A stretch of DNA of 64,000 nucleotides. It comes from Hyaloscypha bicolor E. Lineage: Eukaryota; Ascomycota; Leotiomycetes; Helotiales; Hyaloscyphaceae. The stretch spans positions 5,619,952 through 5,683,951 of the forward strand of contig NW_020194684.1 of the NCBI RefSeq assembly GCF_002865645.1, given 5' to 3'. Positions 1-12,093 of this stretch are shown here, piece by piece. The notes under the pieces were generated by a model. It ran no database searches. It saw nothing but the letters and a program-made list of their open reading frames with translations, and was not told the origin of the DNA. How positions within the stretch are numbered: the first letter of the stretch is position 1; every line of letters begins with the position of its first letter. A program made the translations under genes and the position numbers.

Positions 1-442
1 CAGCTTCGAACTTCGATTGTACTTGAAGAGAGTAGGACATTGAACAAATAACTCAAATTATAGAAAGCGTGTTATTTCAACTTTGCAACCCTTACTATAG
101 AGATAAATGTATAATTCGAAAGCAACGTCCTACATTTCGAGGAGACTTTCCCCGGCTTTCGAAGCTTAACTGGGTGTTCAACGAAAGGGAAAAAACGGCC
201 TTATAAAGCCAACTGTCTTATTCTCCCAAAGGCGAATTTCTTCCCCATGATCCTTTAGAAAAATAGTTATATTCCATTCACTTTATAAATAGACAACCTG
301 TCTTCTCAAGCATTCGAACTGGACCCCTGTCTGCTTCCCGAACTCGGCAAAGCCAGCCCCAGATTCCAGCTGCTCGAGGACGCCTCAAGTCAACATCACA
401 TGAGATCTCTCTTCCCCATCTCAAACTACAACACCACACAAA
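1..442. other. Intergenic, upstream of the Tls1-like gene
   Basis: Moderately AT-rich leader sequence with no supported gene. Its right part presumably holds the promoter and 5' UTR of the gene starting at 443. Nothing else was recognised. Confidence 0.5.
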
Positions 443-1691
443 ATGGCCTCTCCACCCCCTCCCTCTGGAGACACAATCCTCTTCCGCCCCAGCAAGAAGC
501 GCAAAATCTACCGACAGCGCCACGACGACGACGAACCACTCCCCGAACCGCAAGCCGCGGGTCCAAATACGCGCACCTCTCCGGCACCAGCACTGCCAAA
601 CCCACAGAGCATAGACGAGCTCATCGCCTCCACATCCGCCACTCTACCCGCAGAAGCAGAAGGAGAAGAACTAGAAGGCACACCCGTCTCCATCTCCGAG
701 ATCCTACGGCGACGAAAAAAGAACAAAAGGGTTGGGGGCGTAGAATTCCGTGCCGAAGGCCACATCGCGCGGGACGAAGACGGGGAACTGGTTATTCGAC
801 ATGCGGCTGGAGAAGAGCCCCGGCCTGCAGCTGGAGATGGTGGCGTGATTCGCAAGTTTGCTAGACAGACGGGCGCGGTGGGCGATGTGGATAAGCATAT
901 GTGAGTCTTTCCGTGGGTTGGGTGGGGATGGGGGGAAGCACGGTGACTGACGAAGGAAGGATGGCGTATATAGATTCCGAATTGGCTAAACGTCGTGTTG
1001 AAGGCGCTCAGGCGCAAAGCTCACAACCGCAAAGTTATGGGTCTTTGAGGAGTGGGATGGGTGGGTTCGAGATGCAAGTCGGGGGTAATAGGGAGGGGAA
1101 GAAGGAGGTCGAGGTTCAGAGGCAGCCGGCTGCATTGGGGAAGCTGTTGGAGATTGATCTTGGTGATGAAGCGAGGAGTAAGAACGTTATGCGGACGGAA
1201 CAGGCGAGGAGGAGGTTGGATGGTGAGGAAATTGAGGATGAGGATAAGCCAGGGAAGCCAGGGAAGGTTAGGTTGGGGAGGGATGGGAAGCCTTGGAGGG
1301 GCAGGAAGAGGAGAGGTAGTGATGATGTTAAGAGGGATAAACTGGTCGAGGAGGTTTTGAGGGAGAACAGGCGTAAGTCTTTGATATTTTGCGATTCTGA
1401 GCCTCATTTGCTGATTTTTCTACAGTGGAGATCTATGAGGAGCCTGTGGTGGAGTCTCAGGTTATTAACGATGACCAAGCTGCAGATGATAGGATTGCGG
1501 AAGCGTTCAGGAAAGAATTTATGGATGCTGTGTCTGCACGACAGAGGAAGAAGACAGCACCTGCTCCACCTCCAAGTAGAACAGTTAGCGGGAAGAAAGA
1601 GGAAGAGGTTATGAAGGGTCCGAAGTTAGGTGGGAGTAGAAGTGCAAGGGCAGCAATGCGGGAGACGATGCTGAAGAATGCCAAGAAGTAA
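443..1691 (+). CDS. tls1: Tls1/C9orf78 (Hep59) family splicing factor
   Basis: Model join(443..900, 960..1372, 1426..1691), 378 aa. Introns are 59 and 53 nt with GTGAGT and GTAAGT donors, and frame is kept throughout. The N-terminus is basic (FRPSKKRKIYR). Across the first splice the protein reads HMMAYIDSELAKRR, matching the hallmark M-M-x-Y-I-[DE]-x-E-L-x-K-R block of the hepatocellular carcinoma-associated antigen 59 family. The C-terminal half is highly charged and ends in a Lys/Ala-rich tail. Family knowledge: human C9orf78 and fission yeast Tls1 are nuclear proteins that contact the Brr2 helicase and modulate splicing. The spliceosomal helicase PRP16 lies 18 kb away, which I regard as coincidence. 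Family assignment is fairly secure; the exact first splice is supported by the conserved block it restores. Confidence 0.85.
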
Positions 1692-1873
1692 TGCCCAGGA
1701 ATCACAGACTGGATAGCGGAGTTCAATACAAGGAAGTTCAATTATCGAGTAACCGAGCTGTCTATCTATTGCGATAGTCGCGCGATTCGTTGTGGGTATC
1801 ATTAAGTGCAATCATGCAAACCAATTCATATCTCATCATGCTCCGCCAGTGTGCCTAGGGGAAGCCCTCCTAC

Positions 1874-3115
1874 TCAGACAGCCGCCAAATTAGTGAACCG
1901 CTCACGAAGACCACCCACAGTATCGTCCTCATCGAGTCCGAAATCCATAACATTGCTGAGACGGATCTCCTCTCCTGGCTGCAGCACAACGGCCTCGGTC
2001 CCAATTCTGCGATTAGGAAACTTCTCGCTCCGCGGACTAATCACGCTCTCAACCTCTTCCCGATCATACTTCTCCACAACAATCTTCTTCGTCGCCAACC
2101 CCTTGATGTCTTTATCCCCATCATGAGCACTGATCCAAGCCCTAGCGCACAAGTTCTGGGCGATCTCCAATCCGCCAGGGAAGCCGGTGCAGACGTTTCC
2201 TCCTAGGTACCATGCGTTTTGGATTTTGTCGAAGCAGTGAAGGAGGGCGGTGAGGGGGAGTGCGGCTTCGCGGACGAGGTGGCTGGTGATGTAGGGTTCG
2301 AGGGTTTTGTAGGTGCAGCCGTGAGGAGAGTAGATTACTGAGAGAGCTCGGTTGCTGCTCGGGGTATCGAAGGTGGACGTTGACCTCGGGCTGGTGGGAG
2401 TGTCTGGTGGGGTATCGGGATGATTACCGAACGAGGTGGGTGGGCGGTAGGTGATGCAGATCGCGTTGTGCAGACGGGTGATGTCTCCCTTTTGCGGGAC
2501 GAAGGCGATGGTGACTTCTCCGGGCAAGCCGTTTGGAGTGGCAGCTGGGAGGGCAACGCGGTAGATTGAGGAGCCTTTGCTCTTGGTATCCTCGCCGCTC
2601 TGAGCGGAAGATGGGATGGGAACGTAGATCGAGGAACCGTTGTTCTTGGGAATCTCGCCGTTTGGAGTAGGAGCCAAAACGGGAACGCGGTAGACCATGG
2701 AGCCCACCTTGTCGGCTTTCTCCCATTTTTGAAGAGTTGCAAGTTTGGTCTTATCGAAATGCTTCCATCCCTTGATCAATTTGGCAGCCACCGGCTCAGC
2801 AAGAATGATTGTCTTTCCTCCACTCGAGGGCAGTTGTGTGAGAGTCTCTTTGTGACAGTGGTCGGTCTTGTCTTGGCTGATGACCACGATATCGGGTTCG
2901 GGAAGCTCGCGCAAAGAGGATACGCAGGCTTGGGCCTTGTTCTTGCTGATGGAGAATTTGGAATGGAAGATCTTGGATGGGCCGGAGAGCCATGGGTCCA
3001 GGAGGATCGTGAAGGCTTGCGAGGACTGGCCTGGAGAAGGCGGAAAGGAGGAGATCGGCTGAAAGGTCAGAAGGAAGCACGCGTCCGAGTTGAGGTGCTT
3101 GACCGTGAGGGACAT
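1874..3115 (-). CDS. Metallo-beta-lactamase-fold domain protein
   Basis: Uninterrupted frame of 413 aa. I chose the ATG at 3113-3115 because it has an A at -3 and opens directly into conserved-looking sequence (MSLTVKHLNSDACFLL); the frame continues upstream, but that part looks like leader. Residues 36-46 (FTILLDPWLSG) resemble the first core strand and loop of UlaG/L-ascorbate-lactonase-like metallo-beta-lactamases. The motif at residues 79-88 (ISQDKTDHCH) sits where the family usually has HxHxDH. Here only D82, D85, H86 and H88 are available, so metal binding is altered or lost. A Ser/Pro/Thr-rich insertion follows at about residues 180-300. The substrate is unknown. The convergent Tls1-like gene ends 182 bp away. 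Confidence 0.7.
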   Translation of the reverse strand: MSLTVKHLNSDACFLLTFQPISSFPPSPGQSSQAFTILLDPWLSGPSKIFHSKFSISKNKAQACVSSLRELPEPDIVVISQDKTDHCHKETLTQLPSSGGKTIILAEPVAAKLIKGWKHFDKTKLATLQKWEKADKVGSMVYRVPVLAPTPNGEIPKNNGSSIYVPIPSSAQSGEDTKSKGSSIYRVALPAATPNGLPGEVTIAFVPQKGDITRLHNAICITYRPPTSFGNHPDTPPDTPTSPRSTSTFDTPSSNRALSVIYSPHGCTYKTLEPYITSHLVREAALPLTALLHCFDKIQNAWYLGGNVCTGFPGGLEIAQNLCARAWISAHDGDKDIKGLATKKIVVEKYDREEVESVISPRSEKFPNRRIGTEAVVLQPGEEIRLSNVMDFGLDEDDTVGGLRERFTNLAAV

Positions 3116-4937
3116 CTTGGTCGTGTGGATGGTTTGTCGACCTCGTCGGTGGAGATGTTCTTGATGTTTATGGCATCGAGAAAGCTGAATCCATTTGAAT
3201 CGAGAAAATTCAATCCAGATCGAAGTAAACACTAAGTGTTTAGATTCGATACGGAACACGGCAGAAAATGCTGTGCGGGGTATGTTCGTCACGGAACAAG
3301 AACGGAATCCTATCGATACCGTCGAGGGAAGTGCGGAGGTGCGTAGTCTCGGAGGAGAAAGGCGTTTGTTCCGTTGTTAGACGATAACTGGGAGTGAATA
3401 CCGGGTGTGGAGTGAATTCAAAGACTGTTTGATATAAAAGGGCGGCAGCTCCTTGAACATGAGCTCCTTGAACACATGTTTAAAGCATTTGAAGGCATAA
3501 CAAGGAGGAGTGGTGTGGTTTCGTAGCGTCAGAGGACAGCTGGAGTAGAACGAGCTTTCCGCTCTCACTGTTAAAGATGGCTACTCGAGACGAGAAGAAA
3601 TGACGCCTCAGGGAGCTAAGGGGCCAGGCAATCTTTGCCTCTGCCCTGCGAAGGCTCGATGAAGCCTTTCTTTTTCGAAACCGGGGAAGATGTATATGAT
3701 TGGCATCAGATCGCCTTATCATGTTCCACCGGGAATGAACAACCTCCCTCATCTGCATTCTTCACCATTGACTTCTTCTTCTCTTTGTTATGTCAGCATG
3801 CACAGACTTGTCCAGGCGTAAGTTTGCGCGAGTGAGGGCCAAACGGGACGAGAGCTGCAAAGCCAACGGCTAGAATTGACGATTTGAGAGAGGCACGCTA
3901 AGCCGATATTGAAATTGCTGGATAGGAAGGATCTGACGTCGATCGGCACAGGCTTGGGGGTCGCCGACCGATCCCTGCAGGGGAAGCTGCCGTTGGTTGG
4001 CCCAGGTCCTGGTGGGCTGGCCCTTTTCTTCGGCTGTTGGCGCCAGACGGGCTCGATCCATTGGAGGCTCAGCCACGCAAGAGGAAAACGGGGTAGTTGG
4101 AGCCGAGGGCCACCCCGGTCCCTTTATTTCTTCCCGCTCGGCTCCCAGAGTGTCAGCTCCTTCGGAGGAATTGTGTCTCATTTGTCCCATCTCTCAGCTC
4201 TCAGCCTCAATATTTGCATTCGATGTTGCCACGGATTTGTACCAGCAAAAGGAAAACCTTTGATGGTGGGAGGCGTGTATAAAGTTGCCTCATCTTGAGC
4301 TCGAAAGGTGTTTCAGCTTCCAAGCAATACCGGGCACTCGCACCAGATTTTGTTGTTCGTCATGCTGAGCGGCGGAAAGGTGGCTTTGAAAAGCTGCTCT
4401 TCTGCTGGCTGCAGCCCTGAGTTTCGACATAAACTGATCACTGATTAATGTTGATCATATTCTTGTCTGGTCCATCACACGTCCCTCCTTTTCAATTTGG
4501 TGTTCTTGCCTGCCGAAAGTGCTAGAAGAGCGTTTAAATTCTCAATGTACAGATAGATCCTCGTCGAAGCAGTGGGCAGACAAGTTGTTGGGTCTCCACC
4601 TAATTTCTTTGTTTCGTTCCCTCTCCTTCTAGAGGAGGGTTTCTTCCCAATCTGGAAAGAATTGATATCTTGAGAAAGAGAACATCGCAAAGCTCAATGC
4701 CGCCCGGACTTGAAGGTTGTTGAATCGAGTAACTTCCCAGGCCGAGCCTTGAAAGATCGCCACGCCTTCTTGTGCTCTGTAGCACAACCTCGGCGTGCTT
4801 CGAACCCCTGCTACTTTGTGGAACAATCCTGCGTACAACAAGGTCACCACTTCACAGCGAGCAGGTGTTTGATACTGCTGATTCAGCCTCGCGTCCGTTG
4901 TTTCTTTAGAAAAGGTCTTCTCGGCTTTGTGATAACA
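3116..4937. other. Intergenic region, no supported gene
   Basis: About 1.8 kb between the start of the lactamase-fold gene and the 3' end of the transcription-factor gene. Only short, mutually overlapping frames without recognisable protein features are present. I see no RNA gene or repeat. Confidence 0.5.
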
Positions 4938-7735
4938 TCAAAAGGGGTTTGGAAAAGCTGGGTTCAAGTTGCTCTCCAAGCAAGCATCAAACCCATCCAG
5001 GTCGAACGCTGGATCGAACATGCCGAACAGGTCAATGTCCGCGATGAAGTCGAACATTGATGCGTCGAAATCGTTTGAGATATTGTCATTACCAGTCATC
5101 CCACTCTCTCCAAATGCTATCCACAGGTTAACCAATGTTTGAATGCCCTTTCGGAGGAACAATGGCCAAACTTACACTTCTGGCTTGCAAAATTCGATGG
5201 AGCATCGAACGCACCTCCCATGATAAAGGCATCATTAGTCCCTTGTTGTGGCCTTCTTGCCTCAGAAGCCGATGCCGCCGAAACCACTCGATCCATTTCT
5301 TTCAACAGCTTCTTTCCCATATCTGCTGTTGTCGATGCCGACCAAAATATTCCTGACAGTTCCGATAGGGCGTCACAAAGTATTTGGAATTGAGCTCGAG
5401 ATCGCGCTCGATGTAGAGGAAGTCTGCTATGCCGCATTTCGCGGTAAACAATGCTCATGGACAAGGACATGGCATAAGGGATGAAAGGAAACAGGGTGAG
5501 TTGGTCTCTTAGTTCGCGTATGACGGTGGAGCTCAAAATTGAGGTCGATAGGCTCTGGCGGAGGTATGACATCGATGAGCGTTCTGGGTCCGCCCAGCTT
5601 TTCGAGCGGCATGAGAGAATTGCAATAGCATGGTAAAGTGTTTCAATTGTGGCTGGTAACTGTTAGCCTTGAATTATTCTGGGGTGTTTGGGACAATCGC
5701 CAGGAGAAATTACATACCTAGTGCCGACGTGCTGACTTGAGAGCCGCCGCATCTTACGACAACATATTCGAAGGCTGGGAACTCCCAGTTTAGGCCAGGT
5801 TGGTCGCCTGAAGTTGGAAGGGGTCGATAGAGATCGATGACCTTATCCAGCAGCTCTATGACCTTGAGAAATACGCGGAAGCAGGGTTCTTGTTTCTCAA
5901 AACACAGGTCAAGGTCTTTTCTCAGATCTCTTTCATGCATTAAAACTGGACGACCATTAAATGCTGCGTTCATTCGGTCAATAGCCCAGATACAACACAG
6001 CAGCGTGGTGCTGCACCGATCCCTGTGCTCCTCTTGTTGACCATTGATCTACTCCCAAGAAACTCGGAGTCAGCATATTTCAGGAGAATGTTCTAGTAGC
6101 TGTCCGGAAATTTGTACAAGAGGGGTCAATACTCCGAGAAAGCTGGGACTTACGTGGAGGCCAAGTGATTGAACATGCTGGATGGCTCTCCCGCAGAGCT
6201 GTGATGATATATCCTCGCTGACAGGATTATCACTGAACTGAGACATCAAGGCCAACGCTTGTATAATGATAAGCTTGTCAGAGACAAGACCCATCTCAAT
6301 GGAGATTCTCATAGCACCGGTGAGCGTTTCTCCAAATTCTCTGCAGCTCAAGGGTGGGGACGAAGGTGCGATGATGAGATGTGGCCTGGCCGCGAAATTC
6401 TTGGAAGCTGCTAAGCAGATTCCTTGTTGGAGTAGAACATGGCCAGGATCCGTGGGACTAAGATTGTGATGGGCTTCTACGTCGATTACAGGAAATATCG
6501 GGTGGACTTTCTCAAAGTATATCTTTGACAAGGCTTCAACCTTTTCCGGTGGAGGTACGGTTGATCTACACTCCTGCTCAAGCATCGGTACAAGAACATT
6601 CTGGACTAATGAGCCTGATCCATAGAACAAGTTTGATGGAGCCAGTGATGATAAAGACGCGCTTTGAGAGGGTCTTCTGCTCAGTGCTGAAGAGAGCCTA
6701 AGCGGTTAGTCAGTAATCGGACACTTGAAGGGTATCTCATGAGTCAATAGAACGGGAAAGTTGCCCTCGATGTGGTACCTGAAACGAGCTCGCTGTGGAC
6801 ATAAAAAGAGGCACTCAATGCACCAAGTTCGATAGAACATTTCAATTAAGTCATCTCCCAATGTTCTTCCGAACTCTCGTACAATCAATAGTACTTTGAA
6901 AATCTCGGAAGCTCGGGCATATTCAAGTCTTCTCTTCTCAAAGTCCAGATCATTGTCCAGCTTTGGCAAAGGACATTGAAGATTCATGTCACTTTTTATA
7001 TCGAGCGCGAGACGAGGTAGGTTGTCTCCACAAAGGAAAGGCAAAATGAAATTTTAAGGCCGAATGAACTCACCATATTCCAATGCTATCATTTGATACG
7101 CCTCGCGTGGCATTAGGAGAGGTAGCTGCCAAGAAGATTCCTTCCGGGTTAAGGTCTCCTATGAAACGGGAGCTTCGGCCCTCCTGGTTCTGCGAAATCG
7201 TAGTTGATTCTGGGGCATCTGCTTGGATCTCATTGCTTCCTCCGGCAGTTCCAATGGATTCTGTACCCTGGCTAATCCTTTCCACTGGAATTGAAGTGGT
7301 TGGGGATGTCTCCGTATGAAATTGCTCCCCTTCGACTCCGCTACTCCTTGAAAGCTGGGGGTCAGTCGGAACCGCCTGTGTGCTCGGGGACGTAGATACA
7401 GGACTTTGGTGGGTATGGTTCGATACTGTAGAAGAACGCGCGTCTGCTTCTGTATGATGACAACGCTTCTTGCGCTTCCGACAGGATTCACACGCTAGAG
7501 CGGAGTCAGTAGTTTCCTAATTTGGAATGTCCCAGGATAACATTGAACAATAGGGCCTCTTTCCGGGGGTTGCGAGTACATGGGATGAAGCATATCAGTC
7601 CTGAATTTTGGGAAAGACGCTGGAAAACCATTGGCCCTTACCCTGCGCAACCTGCCGCCGTTTCTGAGGAGCACCTCCATCGGACGCTACGAACTTGAAC
7701 GTCGTGGATCCCACGTTGCTGTTAGAGACCGACAT
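4938..7735 (-). CDS. Fungal-specific transcription factor with half Zn cluster
   Basis: Model complement(join(4938..5116, 5176..5652, 5718..6048, 6154..6697, 6779..6991, 7074..7494, 7642..7735)), 752 aa, seven exons. The start is the first in-frame ATG, at 7735. A basic stretch (PQKRRQVAQ) leads into ACESCRKRKKRC, the first half of a Zn(II)2Cys6 cluster split by intron 1 (147 nt). The expected second C-x(5-12)-C-x2-C half is absent; a His/Ser/Thr-rich linker follows. Next comes RFIGDLNPEG, typical of one group of fungal regulators, then the fungal transcription factor middle homology region (PIFPVID ... CCIWAIDRMNAAFNGRPVLMHERD). The acidic C-terminus, rich in Asp, Phe and Met, looks like an activation domain. 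Target genes are unknown; the P450 pseudogene on the other side of the 5' region is one candidate former target. The junction at 6991/7074 is the least certain. Confidence 0.8.
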
Positions 7736-8257
7736 AATTGTGGGATCGGGATTTGCAGAAGAGGCAATAGACTGGTTGATTGAATGTCCGAACACTTGTG
7801 GGGACACTGGGGATGGACGAGAAGAGCATGTCCGACGTTGAGAGAGCAGAACTCAGAAGTGCGGGGAAGCTTGTCCGAACTCGTCCATAGTTCACTCGCT
7901 GGCCTGATACTCCAGGCCACGGGCAGGAATTCCGCAGTGAACAGCGAACAGAATTTCTAAGTCTTGAAATCTTTGTAATGCAGTACGTTACCACTAAGAG
8001 TCGGAGATGGAAGATCAATCGGGGCGGTGTTCCCAGAACAGAATTCCGACTCTCGCTTATTTTTCTCGAGGGAAAGGAGGTATGATTTTCCAAATCGGGC
8101 ATATGAAGCCAAGGGTTGAGATTGTTATATAGAACAAGTCAGTAATTAGAGGTAAGCTGTATGAAGTGTACGTTCGACACAAATATTCCTTGATCCGACT
8201 ATTAGAACGTCGAAGAAGAAAGTCAATCACAGTCTGTTGACCACGCCTACATCCACC
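7736..8257. other. Divergent intergenic region
   Basis: 522 bp between the divergent starts of the transcription-factor gene and the P450 pseudogene. It probably served as the promoter of both. No specific site was recognised. Confidence 0.4.
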
Positions 8258-9799
8258 ATGCTCATCCAAGGTAAGAGATAGCTCTTAGCCTCGTCCGCGT
8301 TACATTGTTCTAACTTCTATTTAGCAATCCTATTTTAGCTATCTTGGTCCCCTTTATGCAGCCATTTTGCATTTACTTCCTCGACAGAAAACACCTTCGC
8401 AAATTCTCGGCTCCTCGATTGCTAGGCTCTCCTCGTTTTTGGCGCATCTATCACAACCTGAATTATCGCCATTACTTCGCAATCCATGAAGCCCACCAGA
8501 ATCTTGGAACGCATCTATGAATCGCACCATATCATGTATCAATCTCTGATCCAAAGGTAAGAAATATGCAGACTTGAATGTTGAGAATGCGGCATACTGA
8601 TTGTATTAGGCAATGGCAGACATCTATGGACACGGAGCGAACAAGCTGAAAGACGCATGGTACGACGGTGGAGCAGGAGAATGTCGTCACATGGCTGATG
8701 CGAGAGTAAAAGCTTAGCATGAAGCAAAACGAAAGATGCTTGCTCATTTCTTTGCTCAAAAGACAATTGCTGGTATTGAATCAATCATCGACGATACCAC
8801 AACAGTGCTCGTTACTCAAATAGACAATCACATTGCGTTAGGCAGACCCATGAAGATGCGCTTGTACCTCAACTACTACACCATTGATCTGTTTTCCAAG
8901 CTCCTGTACGGACACATGTTGGACTGTCTCGAGCGAGGAAATGATCTGGTCGATGCCGAAACACCGGAAGGAAAATTGGACAAAGTACGGTTCATAGAAC
9001 CCCTTGCTCCTTCTAACAAAGAAAGTCTTCAGCTGGAACCCATACAAGAAGTCCGGGGCAGACTGCGATAGCATCATTTACCATAACGCCAAGCATCGTT
9101 TTCGAGACCTGGACTCCGAAGATGACACCTCCTCCAAACTGCTAAAGAACAACAAAGGAGAAGATCTCAACATCCCCGAAGGCGAGGTCTTAGCGGGAAT
9201 GTTCAGTGATGATGAACGCCAGAACCAGCACCACAGCAGCAGCACTCACCAACTCCATATACCTGCTCTACATGCACCCCAAAGCTCTCTCAAAGCTCCG
9301 AGAAGAGTTGGGTGCTGCTACAGGCACAGCAGAAGTTTTAAGTTCTGGAGAACTTGCAAATTTGCCATACCTCCGCGCTTGCATTGAAGAATCTCTCCGT
9401 GTACGACCTGGGAGTTCCTTCGGAATACCTCGCATTGTATTGAAGGGTGGACGGGGAGTTGTTGGTCAGTTTATTGATGAAGATGCTACGGTTTCAGTTC
9501 CGACATACACTTTGTCAAGAGATCCAAACACGTTGGAGAATCCGACTAGATTCGAGCCAGAACGATGGATCTCGGGGGATAAGGACAAAATGAGTAAAGG
9601 GCAGTTCCCATTCAGAACAGGCCCAAGAGCTTGTATTGGCAGAAATATTGCGTATTTTGAGCAGATTTTAGTTATTGGGACACTTGTCCGGTTGTTTGAT
9701 TTTGAATTCAAGAGTGAGGATTTCGAGTTGCAGATACTTGAAAGGTTTAACTTTAGTTTTGGAGAATTAGTACTTTCTTGCCGGAGACGTCTTCTTTAA
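8258..9799 (+). pseudogene. Cytochrome P450 pseudogene
   Basis: Homology runs the full length of a P450, but the frame is broken at least four times. A short first exon at 8258-8270 joins 8339-8556 and then 8610 onward through plausible splice sites. Stop codons interrupt at 8518-8520 (between GTHL and IAPYHVSISDP) and 8715-8717 (between ARVKA and HEAKRKMLAHFF). A frameshift lies between about 8985 and 9030, where roughly two dozen residues also seem missing, and another at about 9196-9205. The final frame keeps the ExxR helix (EESLRVRP), FEPERW and the heme signature FRTGPRACIG (Cys at 9632-9634). The oxygen-binding I-helix motif reads ARTSTT rather than the usual A-G-x-D-T-T. Overall flavour is that of microsomal fungal P450s often labelled benzoate 4-monooxygenase-like; substrate unknown. 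Each stop is one base from a sense codon (for example CGA or CAG), consistent with C-to-T decay. Confidence 0.85.
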
Positions 9800-10476
9800 G
9801 TGACTGGGGTTTCTGTTGTATCTGTATATAGAGTTGTGGGATCTGAGATGGCGGAGCGACTTGCTGGCGCAAATGATCATTACTTGGCCTTATAGAAGTA
9901 GAAAGGCCACAGAAATGAATAGAGACTAGACCTGAACAATCTCGTATCAAGCTGAAAACAAGTGTCTAAGGGGATTAGCTTTGGGGGTACATCGTTGATA
10001 CTCTGATTTCAATCAGCCCTCCCTCTTTTCGCCCCGCAAGCTGCTCCACCCTTTCGCATCCGAGCGTGATAGCTTTCCTCAGACCATCTTTATCAGGACT
10101 CAGGTACGTATCATCTAGTTCTCAAGTCTTCGGCCTACCACTGGGCAAACTACATCCCTTCTCAGTTTCCCTCAATGACGAAAAGACAGCGAGAGCAGCA
10201 GGCGGGTAAATCTTTTCTACAACAAAAAAAAAAAAGTCGGAGTTCCCAAAAAGGAAAACCAGGGCGCCGCCACCTCCGCACTTCTCCACCACAAGAAGAC
10301 CATTTACAGGAATATGCAGAGAGAAACGGATGATCCCGCCGATATCTCCGCAATATGGCGCCACTTAAGTTCTGTTATAAGAATGGCCCAGGCGTCTTCG
10401 GGTCATTCTCAGATCTCCATTTATTCTTGCCTTCTTTTTCCAACGCAACCCCTCTGAACAATAAGCATCGAACACC
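9800..10476. other. Intergenic, upstream of DUF1479 gene
   Basis: 677 bp without a supported gene. It includes a short A-run near 10223-10235. The last 100-200 bp are pyrimidine-rich, as is usual for a filamentous-fungal promoter and 5' UTR. Confidence 0.4.
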
Positions 10477-12093
10477 ATGTTCGCGATAACGAAATCGTCT
10501 TTACAATCAACAGCAACAAGCTGTCTCTCAAAAACCCCAATTCTCGTTCGACAACTTGGAACTCACGCCCAAGCCACCCGAAAAGAAGGAGACATCTCCT
10601 CCGTCTTCATGTCACTCTCGGGAGTCACTCCGGAACCACTACCGCAACGGTTCGCAGATATAAAACGCCAATTGATCCAAGGGAATGAAGGTGCTGTCGC
10701 TACTAGCTGGAAGCGGTTACTCGAGCAATTGGCAGTAGAAAACGAGATAGTGAAGCAACGAGGCCCAGACATCATCCCACAGATCCAATTCAAGGACCTC
10801 CAAAACCCATCCCAGGAATTCATCACAGATATAAAGAAACGAGGTGTAGCAGTTATTCGAGGTGTCGTTCCGGAAAATGAAGCGCGGGGGTATAAGAATG
10901 AAGTCGAGGAATATGTGAAGTTGAATCCCTGGACGAAAGGTACTTTTCTTTCAACTTTCTTGTAGGATGTTTACTTACCAGGAAAACAGCATTCCCCAGC
11001 AACGACCCCCAAGTCTTCGAGCTCTACTGGTCACCACCCCAAGTCCGCGCCAGAGCCCACCCAAACCTGCTTTCCGCCCAAACATCACTCATGAACATCT
11101 GGCACTCCACCAACAAGAACGCCTTAATCTCCACCTCCCAACCCCTCGCCTACGCCGACCGCGTCCGCATTCGGAAGCCAGGGGACAGCCAGTTCGCACT
11201 AGGACCGCACGTCGACGGCGGGAGCGTCGAGCGCTGGGAGCCAAACGGCTATGGCTTGGGCGGGGTGTACGACAAGATCTGGCAGGGGAGGTGGGAAGAG
11301 TTTGATCCGTGGGAGTCTGGCTCGCGAGTCCCAGTTGTGAGCGACAACTACCAAGGCTCGGGATCTTGCTCCATGTTCAGGATGTTCCAGGGCTGGCTGG
11401 GACTCTCGCATACGGCTCCCAATGAAGGGACGCTGATGGTGAACCCGCTGCTGCAGCTTGCGACTGCCTATTTCTTGCTACGGCCGTTCTTCGAGCCTGT
11501 CAACCCCTTCGGCTCTGGACGGAAGGAGTATTTGCAAGCCGGGAATTGGAAATTGAAGGTTGGAGAGGAGATTTCTACGGCGCTGCATGGAGCGAGTCCT
11601 GGCCACGGACAAGAGCTCAACGATGCATTGCATCCGCACCTTGATCTCAGTTCTTCTATGGTCCATGTTCCTAAGATCACGCCTGGGGATTATGTGGTTT
11701 GGCATTGTGATAGTAAGTTTACCATCTTTCCCACTCGAAGACAAGGCACTAATGGTCGGTGAAGCTATCCACGCCGTGGACAAGACACACGCAGGGAAAG
11801 GGGATTCGAGTGTGATGTATATCCCAGTGTGTCCTACAACAGAAGCCAACGCAGAATACCTTGCACGACAGCGAGATACCTTCCTTGAAGGTTACCCGGG
11901 CCCAGACTTTCCAGGTGGAAAAGGAGAATCTGAACATGCTGGGAGGCCCGGTGCAGATGTTGTTGCACAAAACGGGGGTGATCAGGCGCTGAGATCAATG
12001 GGTCTGTCGAAATTGAGAAAGATGGATTGGGAAAAGGGGACTGATGCCGAGAAGGTCATTCAGAAGGCTAATCAGGTGCTGGGATTTGCATAG
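10477..12093 (+). CDS. DUF1479 family protein, probable 2-oxoglutarate/Fe(II) oxygenase
   Basis: Model join(10477..10939, 10990..11712, 11765..12093), 504 aa. Introns are 50 and 52 nt. Residues 1-36 are rich in Ser, Thr, Lys and Arg with no acidic residue, so a mitochondrial presequence is likely (inference). The body matches the DUF1479 (YbiU-like) family: GPHVDGGSVERWE carries an HxD pair at H228/D230, and the second splice restores VVWHCDTIHAVDK, with later histidines at about 393 and 398. This order fits a cupin-fold Fe(II)/2-oxoglutarate oxygenase, but the reaction is not established. The end of the family domain is seen in SSVMYIPVCPTTEANAEYL and PGPDFPGGKGESEH. It lies downstream of the P450 pseudogene on the same strand, with no sign of a shared transcript. 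Confidence 0.88.

Noticed and set aside
8258..9799. A functional P450 with unusual introns
   Set aside because: No GT..AG pairs remove the stops at 8518 and 8715 or both frame changes while keeping the conserved blocks.
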